Assembly (NCBI GenBank): GCA_040757085.1
Contig: JBFLXJ010000031.1
Span: 41,633-105,632 of the forward strand
Source of the DNA: Bacillota bacterium
GTDB taxonomy: Bacteria > Bacillota > Sulfobacillia > JACIYH01
Length of the DNA stretch: 64,000 bases
Direction of reading: 5' to 3'
Shown: positions 53,766-61,624 of the stretch, in pieces
How positions within the stretch are numbered: position 1 is the first letter of the stretch
Layout of the letters: each line of letters begins with the position of its first letter
Notes under the pieces: generated by a model
Databases searched by the model: none
Told to the model about the DNA's origin: nothing
The model's input: only the letters and a program-made list of their open reading frames with translations
Translations under genes and position numbers: made by a program

Positions 53766-53791
53766 CCGGGGGACCCTTTGGGGTCCCCCGG
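53766..53791 (+). terminator. Strong hairpin between livK and livH
   Basis: CCGGGGGACCC (53766-53776) and GGGTCCCCCGG (53781-53791) form a perfect 11 bp stem with a TTTG loop, 15 bases after the livK stop. No T-run follows. Its place after a binding-protein gene matches the hairpin after the peptide-binding gene at 19164 and suggests the same dosage control. Confidence 0.6.
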
Positions 53792-53813
53792 CGGCTCTGG
53801 GAGAGAGCTCGAG

Positions 53814-54686
53814 TTGCTCCTGCAAACCCTGGTAACAGGCCTGGCCATAGGCGGGATATACGCGCTCATGGCAGTGGGCTATTCCCTGGTGTTCAGCGTA
53901 CTCAACTTCAGCAACTTCGCCCACGGGACGGTGATCATGCTCGCCTCCTACGTCGGCTACTACCTCCTCACCTCCTTCCATCAGCCCATGGCAGTCGCTA
54001 TCCTGGGGGCAGTGGTGGGGGCGGCAGGGCTGGCGGTGTTGAATGAGAGCCTGGCTTACTCCCCGCTGCGGGCGCGGCGGGCCCCCAGCCTGTATTTCAT
54101 GATCAGCGCCATGGGGACATCCATCTTCCTGGAGAACATGGTGTATGTGACCATCGGGTCGCACTTTTACGCCTATCCCGAGGTCTTCCGCCACCAGACC
54201 ATCAGCGTCCTGGGCAGCTCCCTGGGCGTGCTTGATCTCTTTGCGTTGGGGTTTTCGGCGGCGGCCATCACCGTGCTCCATTACTTCCTCACTCGCAGCA
54301 AGCTGGGCACGGCTATCCGGGCTGCCAGCTACGACATGACTGTGGCCAGCATCAATGGAGTGAACATCAACCGGCTGGTGAAGCTGGTGTTTGTGCTGGC
54401 GGGATCCCTGGCGGGGCTATCCGGCATCTTCATGGGGTTTAAGTACATCGTGTACCCCACCATGGGATGGATCACCAACAAGGCTTACATCGCTGCTGTG
54501 ATCGGAGGCCTGGGCAGCCTGCCCGGTGCCGTTATCGGTGGGCTCGTCCTGGGATTGACCGAGACGCTCGTGTCGGTGTATGTGTCTTCCATCATCCGTG
54601 ACGTGTTCAGCTTTTCGCTGCTGGTGGTGCTGCTGTTAGTGCTGCCCACCGGGTTGCTGGGCAAGTCGCTGGAGGAGAAGGTGTAG
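53814..54686 (+). CDS. livH: Branched-chain amino-acid type ABC transporter permease
   Basis: 290 residues from a TTG at 53814 preceded by GGGAGAGAG. TLVTGLAIGGIYALMAVGYS and FSVLNFSNFAHGTVIML are the LivH opening helices; GTAIRAASYDMTVASINGVN is the cytoplasmic coupling loop; VIGGLGSLPGAVIGGLVLGL the terminal motif. The family pairs with LivM. Confidence 0.93.
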   Translation: MLLQTLVTGLAIGGIYALMAVGYSLVFSVLNFSNFAHGTVIMLASYVGYYLLTSFHQPMAVAILGAVVGAAGLAVLNESLAYSPLRARRAPSLYFMISAMGTSIFLENMVYVTIGSHFYAYPEVFRHQTISVLGSSLGVLDLFALGFSAAAITVLHYFLTRSKLGTAIRAASYDMTVASINGVNINRLVKLVFVLAGSLAGLSGIFMGFKYIVYPTMGWITNKAYIAAVIGGLGSLPGAVIGGLVLGLTETLVSVYVSSIIRDVFSFSLLVVLLLVLPTGLLGKSLEEKV

Positions 54687-54693
54687 GGGGCCC

Positions 54694-56406
54694 ATGAGCG
54701 AGTACTTGACCGGGGTGCTGACCGTCATCTGTATCAACGTCGTAGCCACCACCGGCCTGGCGGTATTCACCGGGTTCACCGGTCTGTTCAGCCTGGGACA
54801 CGCCGCCTTCGTCGCCATCGGCGCGTACACGGCCGGCATCCTGACCTACTTCTACCACGGTCCCTATCCGCTCGCCCTGCTGGCCGGTGCCCTGAACGCC
54901 GCTGCTGCGGGGCTGCTCATCGGTTACCCCACCCTGCGTGCCAAGCTGCGCAGCGACTACTTCGCCATCGCTACCCTCGGGTTCGGGGAGGCGGTGCGGG
55001 TGCTGCTGGAGAACCTGGATATCACCCAGGGGGCCCGCGGGTTGCCCGGCATCGCCCACTACACCAGCCTGCCGGTGGCCGCCGCCAGCGCCGCCTTCGT
55101 CCTCCTCATGGCGCGCAATCTGCTGTCGTCCCACTTTGGGCGGGAAGCGGTGGCGGTGCGGGAGGATCACGTGGCCGCGGAGATCATGGGCGTTGACGTC
55201 ATGCGGGCCCGCATGAGGTCGCTCCTGTTCAGTGCCGCCGCCGCCGGTTTCTCGGGCGGGCTTTTCGCACACTACTTCAATTTCATCCAGCCCGCCATGT
55301 TCACCTCGGTGCTCTCCACGCAGCTGACGGCTGCCGTGGTCTGCGGAGGCATGGGTAGCCTGACCGGTCCTGCGCTGGCCACTGCCATCTTCGTGGGCAT
55401 CCCCGAGCTGCTGCGGGTGGCCAGCATGTGGAGGCTGGTGGCATACGGGGCCCTACTGGTCGCCATTATGGTGTTTCGCCCCCAGGGCCTGCTGGGATAC
55501 CGTGAGCTCACCTGGAAGACCGTCGGCATCCCCCTGCGCGTGGGCGGTCCACCCGGCGGCCGGGAGCCCGTTTCCGACTCTGTCCTGCCCGCATATGGTG
55601 GGGGACCAGACCAGCCTGCGTCCGCCGATCCCGTTCTCAAGCTGACGGGGGTGAGCAAGCACTTCGGCGGGGTGGTGGCCTGCGACCGCCTCAACATGGA
55701 ATTGGGCCGGGGGGAGATCCTGGGATTGATCGGGCCCAATGGGGCGGGCAAGACCACGGTGTTCAACCTGATCACGGGGGTCTACCCGGTGTCGGAGGGG
55801 GAGATCGCTTTCGAAGGCCGGAGCATCGGGGGATTGCGGCCCGACCGCATCGCCCGCGCCGGCATAGCACGCACATTCCAAAACATCCGCCTCTTCCGCA
55901 ACCTCACGGTGCTGGACAACGTGCTCATGCCCATCGGCCACCCCCCGGGCTACACCCTGCTGGACGCACTCCTGCGGACGCCGCGCTGCTTAAGACGCGA
56001 GGCGGAGTTGCGGCGGCATGCTCTGGCCCTGCTCGCCCGGGTGGGACTTGAAGGTTACGCGCAGCAGCGTTCCGACAGCCTGCCCTATGGCCTGCAGCGA
56101 CGGCTCGAGATTGCGCGGGCGCTGGCGTTGCGGCCGCGCGTACTCCTCCTCGACGAACCGGCCGCCGGCATGAACCCGGAAGAGAGCCGGACGCTGGTCG
56201 CCACGGTCCGGTCCATCCACAGGTCCTTCGGCCTCAGCACCATCCTGATCGAGCACCACATGGACGTGGTCACGGACCTGTGCGACCGTATAGTGGTGCT
56301 CAACTTCGGTGCGGTGCTGGCGGAAGGGACGCCGGACGCCATCCAGCAGAATCCGCTCGTACTCAAGGCGTATCTGGGGGAGGCAGGGGCACGTGCTGGT
56401 GGTTGA
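54694..56406 (+). CDS. livM-livG: LivM permease fused to LivG ATPase
   Basis: 570 residues in one frame. Residues 1-270 are LivM (TTGLAVFTGFTGLFSLGHAA, KLRSDYFAIATLGFGEAVRV, VREDHVAAEIMGVDVMRARM). After a 40-residue linker, residues about 312-570 are LivG (GPNGAGKTTVFNLITG, ARTFQNIRLFRNLTVLDNVL, LPYGLQRRLEIARAL signature, VLLLDEPAAGMNPEES, TILIEHHMDVVTDLCDRI). The two are usually separate genes; the fusion tethers one ATPase to its permease. It overlaps livF by 14 bases. Confidence 0.94.
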   Translation: MSEYLTGVLTVICINVVATTGLAVFTGFTGLFSLGHAAFVAIGAYTAGILTYFYHGPYPLALLAGALNAAAAGLLIGYPTLRAKLRSDYFAIATLGFGEAVRVLLENLDITQGARGLPGIAHYTSLPVAAASAAFVLLMARNLLSSHFGREAVAVREDHVAAEIMGVDVMRARMRSLLFSAAAAGFSGGLFAHYFNFIQPAMFTSVLSTQLTAAVVCGGMGSLTGPALATAIFVGIPELLRVASMWRLVAYGALLVAIMVFRPQGLLGYRELTWKTVGIPLRVGGPPGGREPVSDSVLPAYGGGPDQPASADPVLKLTGVSKHFGGVVACDRLNMELGRGEILGLIGPNGAGKTTVFNLITGVYPVSEGEIAFEGRSIGGLRPDRIARAGIARTFQNIRLFRNLTVLDNVLMPIGHPPGYTLLDALLRTPRCLRREAELRRHALALLARVGLEGYAQQRSDSLPYGLQRRLEIARALALRPRVLLLDEPAAGMNPEESRTLVATVRSIHRSFGLSTILIEHHMDVVTDLCDRIVVLNFGAVLAEGTPDAIQQNPLVLKAYLGEAGARAGG

Positions 56407-57106
56407 GGACCTGCATGTTTCCTATGGAGAGATCCGCGCCCTGCGTGGAGTTTCCCTGCGGGTTGAGCGGGGAGAAATCGTGTGCCTGCTGGGGGCCAAC
56501 GGGGCGGGGAAGTCCACCCTGATGTGGACTCTCGCCGGAGTGCTCAGGCCCAGGGCCGGCCGCGTCCTCTTCCTGGGCCGGCCCCTGCCCGGGTGCCCCC
56601 ACGAGGTCCTCGGCCGCGGCGTGTGCCTGGTACCGGAGCGGCGGCGCCTGTACGCCAACCTGACGGTGAGCGAGAACCTGCTCATGGGTGCTTTCCTGCG
56701 GCGCGACCGGGCGGGCATATCCCGCGACATGGAGGCGATGTTCGAATTGTTTCCCGTCCTCAGGGAGCGGCGGCGCCAGTACGCCGGCACCCTCTCCGGG
56801 GGAGAGCAGCAGATGCTCGCCATCGCGCGCGGGCTGATGAGCAGACCCCAACTGCTCTTGCTGGACGAGCCCTCACTCGGGCTGGCCCCCATCATGATGG
56901 ACACCCTGTTTGACGCCATTGCCCGGGTGCGGGAGCAGGGCACCACGGTCCTGCTGGCGGAGCAAAATGCCCTGCGTGCGCTGGAGATAGCGGACCGGGG
57001 CTACGTGCTCGACACGGGGGTCACCACTATTTCGGGACCGGCCCGCGCGCTGCTGGATGACCCCCGGGTGCGGGAGGCTTACCTCGGCGTCCGCCGTTCT
57101 TCCTGA
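56393..57106 (+). CDS. livF: Branched-chain amino-acid type ABC transporter ATPase LivF
   Basis: 237 residues from a GTG at 56393 with GGGGGAGG upstream, overlapping livM-livG. LLGANGAGKSTLMWTLAGVL, VPERRRLYANLTVSENLLMG, TLSGGEQQMLAIARGLMS and LLLLDEPSLGLAPIMMD are standard LivF motifs. It is the second ATPase of the complex and the last gene of the operon. Confidence 0.95.
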   Translation: MLVVEDLHVSYGEIRALRGVSLRVERGEIVCLLGANGAGKSTLMWTLAGVLRPRAGRVLFLGRPLPGCPHEVLGRGVCLVPERRRLYANLTVSENLLMGAFLRRDRAGISRDMEAMFELFPVLRERRRQYAGTLSGGEQQMLAIARGLMSRPQLLLLDEPSLGLAPIMMDTLFDAIARVREQGTTVLLAEQNALRALEIADRGYVLDTGVTTISGPARALLDDPRVREAYLGVRRSS

Positions 57107-57181
57107 CAGGCTGTCCGGGAGGGGGGTACCGGCGGAGAACGGGCTGGACAGCGTGCGGTAGTACAGCAACCCCTTTCATGG

Positions 57182-58312
57182 TCAGCCACCTCTCAGCCTC
57201 AGCGCCAGCATCAAGAGGAGCAGGGAGATCAGGGAGGCTGCCCCTGCCAGCACGAACGCGACTTCAAGGCCCACAGCGGAGATCACGGCACCCCACAGCA
57301 GGGGACCCACCGCCCAGAAGGCGCTGCGGAGGGTGTTCAAGAACGAGAGAGCGGTGGCCCGTTCCTCGTTGATCTGCTCGTTCTCCAGGAGGGTGATGCC
57401 GCTGCCCCTGAAGTAGCCGCAGGCCACCGCCACGATCACCAGGGCCACGAAGGCCCCGGCCCCGGGGGCCAAGGGCATCAGCAAGAAAGCCAGCGCGGAC
57501 AAGAGCGTGGGATAGAGGATGAACTTGCGATAGTCGGTGGCCTTCATCCTGGAGATGCAGAGTCCGGCTATCGCCGCGGCCAGTGAGGCAACGCCGAAGG
57601 CCAGGGCCGTGTTCCTCAGGTCTACGCCGAACTTCCGCACGAGGTAGGTGATCCACCAGGCGGTGGTAATCCAGATGGGAAGGGTGATGAAGAAGCTCTG
57701 GGCTGCCGTGATCCAGAGAACGCGGCTCTCCAGAAACTGGCGGAACCCGACCTTGAGGATCTCCAGCCATCCCCTGCGGCGCTGGCTGCCGTAGTTCTCT
57801 GGGAAGCTCAGGATAAACAGACCGTTGGCCAGGACGATAAGGCCGGTCAAGGCGATGGGGAGGCGCAGGCTGCTCAGGCTGGCCAGAGCGTAAGCCGCTG
57901 CCATACCCAGCATGGTGAGCGGGACGGAGCAAAGGTAGAGCCCAGCGAAAGCCTGCCGCATGCCCTCCTGGCCGACGTTATCGTACAGCCAGGCCTCGCG
58001 CGCCCCGCTGGCGAAGGCGTAAGAAGTCCCCATGAGCACAGCAGTGAGCAGCGCAGGGCCCAGGGCAGAGACCGAGCTGAGCCAGAGCATGCCCAGCCCG
58101 TAAGAGAACATTGCCAGGGCCCAGGAAAGCCGCCGGCCCAGCCGGTCTGCAAAGGCTCCAGACAGGTAGTCGACGGCGAAGGTGACTGCTGAGGCCAGGG
58201 CTACAAAGAAGCCGAATTGTGTGGGGGCGAGGTCGAGCCCCCGGTCTGTGGTCATGAACTGGAGGTAGTATGGATCGAGGATCTTGAAGGCGAAAAACTC
58301 CAGGAGACCCAC
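57182..58312 (-). CDS. Major facilitator superfamily transporter, possibly longer at its N-terminus
   Basis: 376 residues from a GTG at 58312. About eleven hydrophobic segments with the loop GAFADRLGRRLSWALAMFSYG (MFS motif A). Substrate unknown; the subgroup often carries sugars or drugs. The protein-like reading continues upstream in the same frame (QPISQALPGRYYIWRYVLAV), which would complete helix 1, and the only good ribosome site (GGGAGG) then points to an AUA codon at 58378. An ATG at 58385 is in another frame. So either a rare start is used or a one-base frameshift broke the gene start. Confidence 0.8.
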   Translation of the reverse strand: MGLLEFFAFKILDPYYLQFMTTDRGLDLAPTQFGFFVALASAVTFAVDYLSGAFADRLGRRLSWALAMFSYGLGMLWLSSVSALGPALLTAVLMGTSYAFASGAREAWLYDNVGQEGMRQAFAGLYLCSVPLTMLGMAAAYALASLSSLRLPIALTGLIVLANGLFILSFPENYGSQRRRGWLEILKVGFRQFLESRVLWITAAQSFFITLPIWITTAWWITYLVRKFGVDLRNTALAFGVASLAAAIAGLCISRMKATDYRKFILYPTLLSALAFLLMPLAPGAGAFVALVIVAVACGYFRGSGITLLENEQINEERATALSFLNTLRSAFWAVGPLLWGAVISAVGLEVAFVLAGAASLISLLLLMLALRLRGG

Positions 58313-58439
58313 CGCGAGGACATACCGCCAGATGTAGTACCGCCCGGGCAGGGCCTGGCTGATCGGCTGTTGTGTTATGCTTCATCCCTCCCAGGTTTTC
58401 CTTCGGTACACGCGAGGGAAACACCCTGAGTTCCGGTGC

Positions 58440-58664
58440 TTATCCAAGAGGCAGTTGCCACGCAACTGGGGCTGTCTCGAACAGGGCATCAAGAAGCCCT
58501 TCTCTGCCCGGGAACTTGCGGGCCAGTACTTCCGTCGCTTCCACCAGCAGGTAATCGTTAACCACCAGAGTATGGCTCGTTCGAATAACTTCCAACAACC
58601 GGCGCTCGGGCCCACGGAAAACCATGCCGGAGATCAGCACGTTGGTATCCAGCATCACCCGCAT
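58440..58664 (-). pseudogene. Truncated PIN-domain toxin (VapC type)
   Basis: 74 residues. MRVMLDTNVLISGMVFRGPE has the first acidic residue of the PIN active site and VNDYLLVEATEVLARKF the second. Full VapC proteins have about 130 residues with two more Asp; these are lost here after WQLPLG. It lies directly after an AbrB-type antitoxin gene on the same strand. Probably inactive. Confidence 0.75.
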
Positions 58665-58667
58665 GGG

Positions 58668-58928
58668 CTATTCTCCGTAAAGCCTCTTGATCAACTGCTC
58701 CCGTACAGCAGCAACTTCCCGCTCGATATCCTCCCTGGTGTAGCCCTTCTCGCGGGCTTCGGTCTCCAGCACGTCCAGCAGGGTGTCCAGGGGAGAAACC
58801 GGCTCAAAAACCACCCTGCCGCCGTCCGTGTACACCCGTAGTTTGGTCTTGGGCGTGAGACGCAGAGCGTCCCTGATGCGCTTAGGGATGGTCACCTGGC
58901 CACGAGGGGTCGGAGAGACAAGTTCCAT
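58668..58928 (-). CDS. SpoVT/AbrB-domain antitoxin (VapB type)
   Basis: 86 residues from the ATG at 58928. The swapped-hairpin domain is clear (VSPTPRGQVTIPKRIRDALRL, then KLRVYTDGGRVVFEP); the rest (LDVLETEAREKGYTREDIER, VREQLIKRLYGE) is helical and likely binds the toxin. It ends three bases before the truncated PIN gene. It probably represses its own promoter, as usual for this type. Confidence 0.85.
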   Translation of the reverse strand: MELVSPTPRGQVTIPKRIRDALRLTPKTKLRVYTDGGRVVFEPVSPLDTLLDVLETEAREKGYTREDIEREVAAVREQLIKRLYGE

Positions 58929-58978
58929 GGACGACACTCCCGGGCTCCCGCGTTCTGCAGATAATCTATCATGGATTC

Positions 58979-59280
58979 TTACCGTAAGCAATAAGACCCA
59001 TCCGACGGGCAAAGTACCGGAAGCGCACGCCCAACTCGATCAACCTTCTTGCCCAGGTCCTTGACTGCCTGGACGACCCTGGCAAAATCGCCGTCACCAC
59101 TGACCAACACGGCTATGTCGTAGTGATCCTATAATCCCGAGACAGCATGTCGACGGCCAGGGATACATCCACTCCCTTTTCCACTAATTCCCCACTACGG
59201 TCCTGCTGCAGGTCCAGGTCCGTGCGGCCCACGAAGTCCTTAAGGGCGTGGTACAGGTTGCTGCCGTCGATGAATACCAT
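58979..59280 (-). pseudogene. NYN-domain (LabA/DUF88-like) protein, frameshifted
   Basis: The first frame (from about 59280) reads VMVFIDGSNLYHALKDFVGR and LVEKGVDVSLAVDML and then stops near 59113. The continuation HYDIAVLVSGDGDFARVVQ with AVKDLGKKV is in another frame just downstream (58979-59127). These together give the conserved NYN nuclease core (Asp, Asn and the SGDGDF block). A one-base change near 59125 broke the gene. The end drifts into a segment similar to an FAD-reductase fragment at 62880. Confidence 0.75.
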
Positions 59281-59403
59281 CACCGCTTCAATGTCAAACC
59301 CCCCAAGAGGCCCGCGCACCCAAGGGCGAGAGGCCCAGCAGACCGTGGCCGTGCCTCAGGACTTGGTTGATCGGCTGAACGCTCCGGTTGCCTCCCCCAA
59401 CCG

Positions 59404-60177
59404 TCAATCTGAGGTGGGCACGCCAGGCGTGGACACGTTAGGAGTGAACCTGCCCCGGCCCGGTACAGTCATCTTCGCCCGGTATTCCTGACAGAGGCGT
59501 TCAAGCGCCTTCACGTACGGCCCGTCCCTGTCAACGGCGCTCCTGGGGAGGAGGGCCGGGAGCCTGGCCACCATGCCGTCCAGGGACAGGTCGTCCGCCG
59601 TAATCACAACCAGTTCGATGCCTTTCTCACCACTGAGCCCCTTCTTCAAGAGATCCCTGACTCGCAGCTCCCTGAACGCCTGCTCGTCCGGGTACGATGC
59701 AGTGGGTCCATAGTGCTGGGGTCCGTTGAATTCGAACGCCACACCGTCGAGGTAATATCTGTCGAACTCAAGGGATTCCCCCGAGAGAGGGTTGCTCAGA
59801 AACCCTGGCCTGGCGTTATCCACGTAGTTGTCGCTGGCCACAAGGAGGTCGAGCCAGCATTTCATGAGGTACTCGCCCTTGTGCTGCGACATGGCTACCA
59901 GCTCGGCAAGGTGCTTGGCCAACTGTTCCTGCACCGCGTCGGGAATCACCGGAACCGGCATCGTTTCGCGCCCGGAACGGATGAGCTTCATCCAACCACT
60001 GCGCGCCATCTCCGCGCACAGCCTCGCGGTGTGCCGCGGGTCCACACCCGCAATCCTGGCGAGCTCAACGACCGATTTCGGCTGGATCGCCTCCGCCACC
60101 AGGTAGAGGAACTTTGCCGTCGGACCGATGTGCTCCAGTCGCAGCAGTTCGGGCGGGAAAGCAACGCGGTACCTCAA
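59404..60177 (-). CDS. Putative HTH plus PD-(D/E)XK nuclease-like protein
   Basis: 257 residues from a TTG with GGGGG upstream. The first ~75 residues have a winged-helix look (AKFLYLVAEAIQPKSVVELA, then GVDPRHTARLCAEMARSGWM). Residues about 135-205 resemble a restriction-endonuclease fold: SLEFDRYYLDGVAFEFNGPQ with an Asp, then Glu, and GIELVVITADDLSL. I do not recognise a named family. The start codon and upstream region belong to a repeated element also present, in broken form, at 62215-62280. Confidence 0.6.
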   Translation of the reverse strand: MRYRVAFPPELLRLEHIGPTAKFLYLVAEAIQPKSVVELARIAGVDPRHTARLCAEMARSGWMKLIRSGRETMPVPVIPDAVQEQLAKHLAELVAMSQHKGEYLMKCWLDLLVASDNYVDNARPGFLSNPLSGESLEFDRYYLDGVAFEFNGPQHYGPTASYPDEQAFRELRVRDLLKKGLSGEKGIELVVITADDLSLDGMVARLPALLPRSAVDRDGPYVKALERLCQEYRAKMTVPGRGRFTPNVSTPGVPTSD

Positions 60178-60725
60178 CCAGACACCCCCGCGTCATATTC
60201 TACCACATTCTGCCTCAGATGGTAGATGCTTGGAGGCCCCGGCGGGGCCGCACACGGCCCAGCGGCCGGAGCCCGCCCCGCCATCCCGGCGCAGGCGCCG
60301 GCGTTCGGCGTTGATTGCGGCGTGCGCGCCGGGGGTCGGGCGCCGATTGCGGCGTAGGCGCCGGGGTTTGGCTGGCGATCGCGGCGCATACTCCCGAGTC
60401 CTCCTAGCCATCCCGGCGCAGGCGCCGCGGCTCAGCCGGCGACTGCGGCGTGGGCGCCGCGATTCGGCGCGGATCGCGGCGTGGGTGCTGGGGTTCGGCC
60501 GGCGGTTGGGGGGCGGACGCCGCGGTTGGGTGGCGATTGCGGCGTGGGCGCCGCGATTCGGGCGGGATTGCGGCGCGGGGGCCGGGGTTCAGCCGGCGAT
60601 TGCGGCGTGGGCGCCGAGTTGGGGCGGGCACCGCGGGGCAGGTGCCGGGGGGCGCGGGGGCTATTTGAGCAGGACGCGGAGGAGGGAGAGGGGGCCGTCC
60701 AGGAAGGCGGAGAGGAGGAAGCGTG
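60120..60725. repeat. Repeat element copy A: nuclease-gene start, 31-32 bp tandem array, reductase-gene tail
   Basis: From 60291 to 60637 there are eleven direct repeats of 31 or 32 bp (a twelfth, partial one at 60261-60290), each beginning near CGTGGGCGCC and ending near GCGATTGCGG. Units differ at several positions and no strictly constant part exists. The left flank (60120-60260) holds the start of the HTH-nuclease gene; the right flank contains GGGGCTATTTGAG and GGCGGAGAGGAGG, the tail of a reductase gene on the minus strand. Copy B at 62215-62765 has the same order. The period is not a multiple of three, so no repeat protein is coded. Confidence 0.85.
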
Positions 60726-60730
60726 GGGGT
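60662..60730 (-). pseudogene. C-terminal scrap of an FAD-dependent reductase (second copy)
   Basis: On the minus strand the frame reads RFLLSAFLDGPLSLLRVLLK and stops at 60662. It matches RPLLSALLDGLLSLLRPLLK at the end of the broken geranylgeranyl-reductase-like gene at 62706. Nothing of the rest of that gene is seen at this site, so it was carried here as part of the repeat element. Confidence 0.55.
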
Positions 60731-60850
60731 AGGACGCAGGCCACACCGGGAAAAGGGTGGGACTGCGGCCGGCGTGCCGCAGGCTTCCTGCCCAGGCAGA
60801 GTTGCACGTGCCTCCCGTGCTATCGGGCCCCCGTGGGCTCTTGCCAACAC

Positions 60851-61267
60851 TCACAACTGCAGTCCCCGCTGGGACAGGTCCCCCCGCACTGACTCGAGGA
60901 CTCCCTCTGCCAGCTCCAATGCCTGCCGACTGTCCTCTACGGTAGCTTCGGGCCAATCGCCCGGGTAGCGTGCCTCCACCGCCCAACTGGTAAGCTGCGC
61001 TAGATCGCCATGCTGTTCCTTGACTGACCACCCCGCAGGGAGGAGATTTCGCAGTGCATCCAGGTTATGCGTCCTCGGAAAGTCAACCTGCGCAAAGCAC
61101 AAGGCGGCCTTCAAGGCTTTCTCGGCCGCCTGCTGGGCAAGCCAGCATGCCTGGCGTGGCGCCACATCTTCATCAAGCGCCAGGCGACGCGCGGCGGTAA
61201 GATCCTCTTGCGCGTATCTCAGCCACCGGCGTACCTCGGCGAGGTGCTCAGGATCCCGTTCGCTCAT
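60851..61267 (-). CDS. HEPN-domain protein
   Basis: 138 residues from the ATG at 61267. The helical pattern LRYAQEDLTAARRLALDED, ACWLAQQAAEKALKAALCFA and FPRTHNLDALRNLLP is typical of HEPN proteins that pair with minimal nucleotidyltransferases; the R/H motif is in FPRTHNL. In such pairs HEPN acts as an RNase toxin and the nucleotidyltransferase silences it. The start overlaps the partner gene by 20 bases. Confidence 0.88.
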   Translation of the reverse strand: MSERDPEHLAEVRRWLRYAQEDLTAARRLALDEDVAPRQACWLAQQAAEKALKAALCFAQVDFPRTHNLDALRNLLPAGWSVKEQHGDLAQLTSWAVEARYPGDWPEATVEDSRQALELAEGVLESVRGDLSQRGLQL

Positions 61268-61571
61268 ACAGCACCCTTCCTTCACGCAGAGCAGAGCGGA
61301 GCACAGAGCCAACCAGGTGCCCACGACGGCTAATCTCCCCGGGATCCGTGGGGATCACGTCCACCGGCACCGGCAGGTCACCCAGAGCACGCAGCATGGC
61401 TACCAGAGTCCGGCGTTTATCCTGTACCTCAGGAAGCACCACCAAAAGGTCGATGTCGCTGCCGGGCCCGGCATCCTGCCGCGCCTGTGACCCAAAAAGG
61501 ACTATCCGTAGCGGCCGGAACTGCCGGACTAGCCGTTCAACGATCTCCGGAAGCTGGTCGATGGCGTCCAC
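61248..61571 (-). CDS. MNT-type nucleotidyltransferase (antitoxin of HEPN/MNT pair)
   Basis: 107 residues from a GTG at 61571 with GGGAGG upstream; the longer frame to 61766 is unsupported. IVLFGSQARQDAGPGSDIDL is the GSx10DxD active site of pol-beta-type enzymes. Partners in this type add AMP groups to the HEPN protein. The gene overlaps the HEPN gene downstream. Confidence 0.9.
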   Translation of the reverse strand: MDAIDQLPEIVERLVRQFRPLRIVLFGSQARQDAGPGSDIDLLVVLPEVQDKRRTLVAMLRALGDLPVPVDVIPTDPGEISRRGHLVGSVLRSALREGRVLYERTGS

Positions 61572-61624
61572 CCGACCGACCTCCCCATGGCAGCGGTCTC
61601 GATCTCCCACAGGCCATGCGGGGC

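Noticed and set aside
60291..60637. CRISPR array
   Set aside because: Period 31-32 bp suggested it, but the units vary along their whole length, there is no constant repeat with unique spacers, and no cas genes are in the window.
60404..61031. Arg/Pro-rich proteins on either strand of the array
   Set aside because: Unit length changes frame at each repeat, composition follows base content, and no ribosome site is present.
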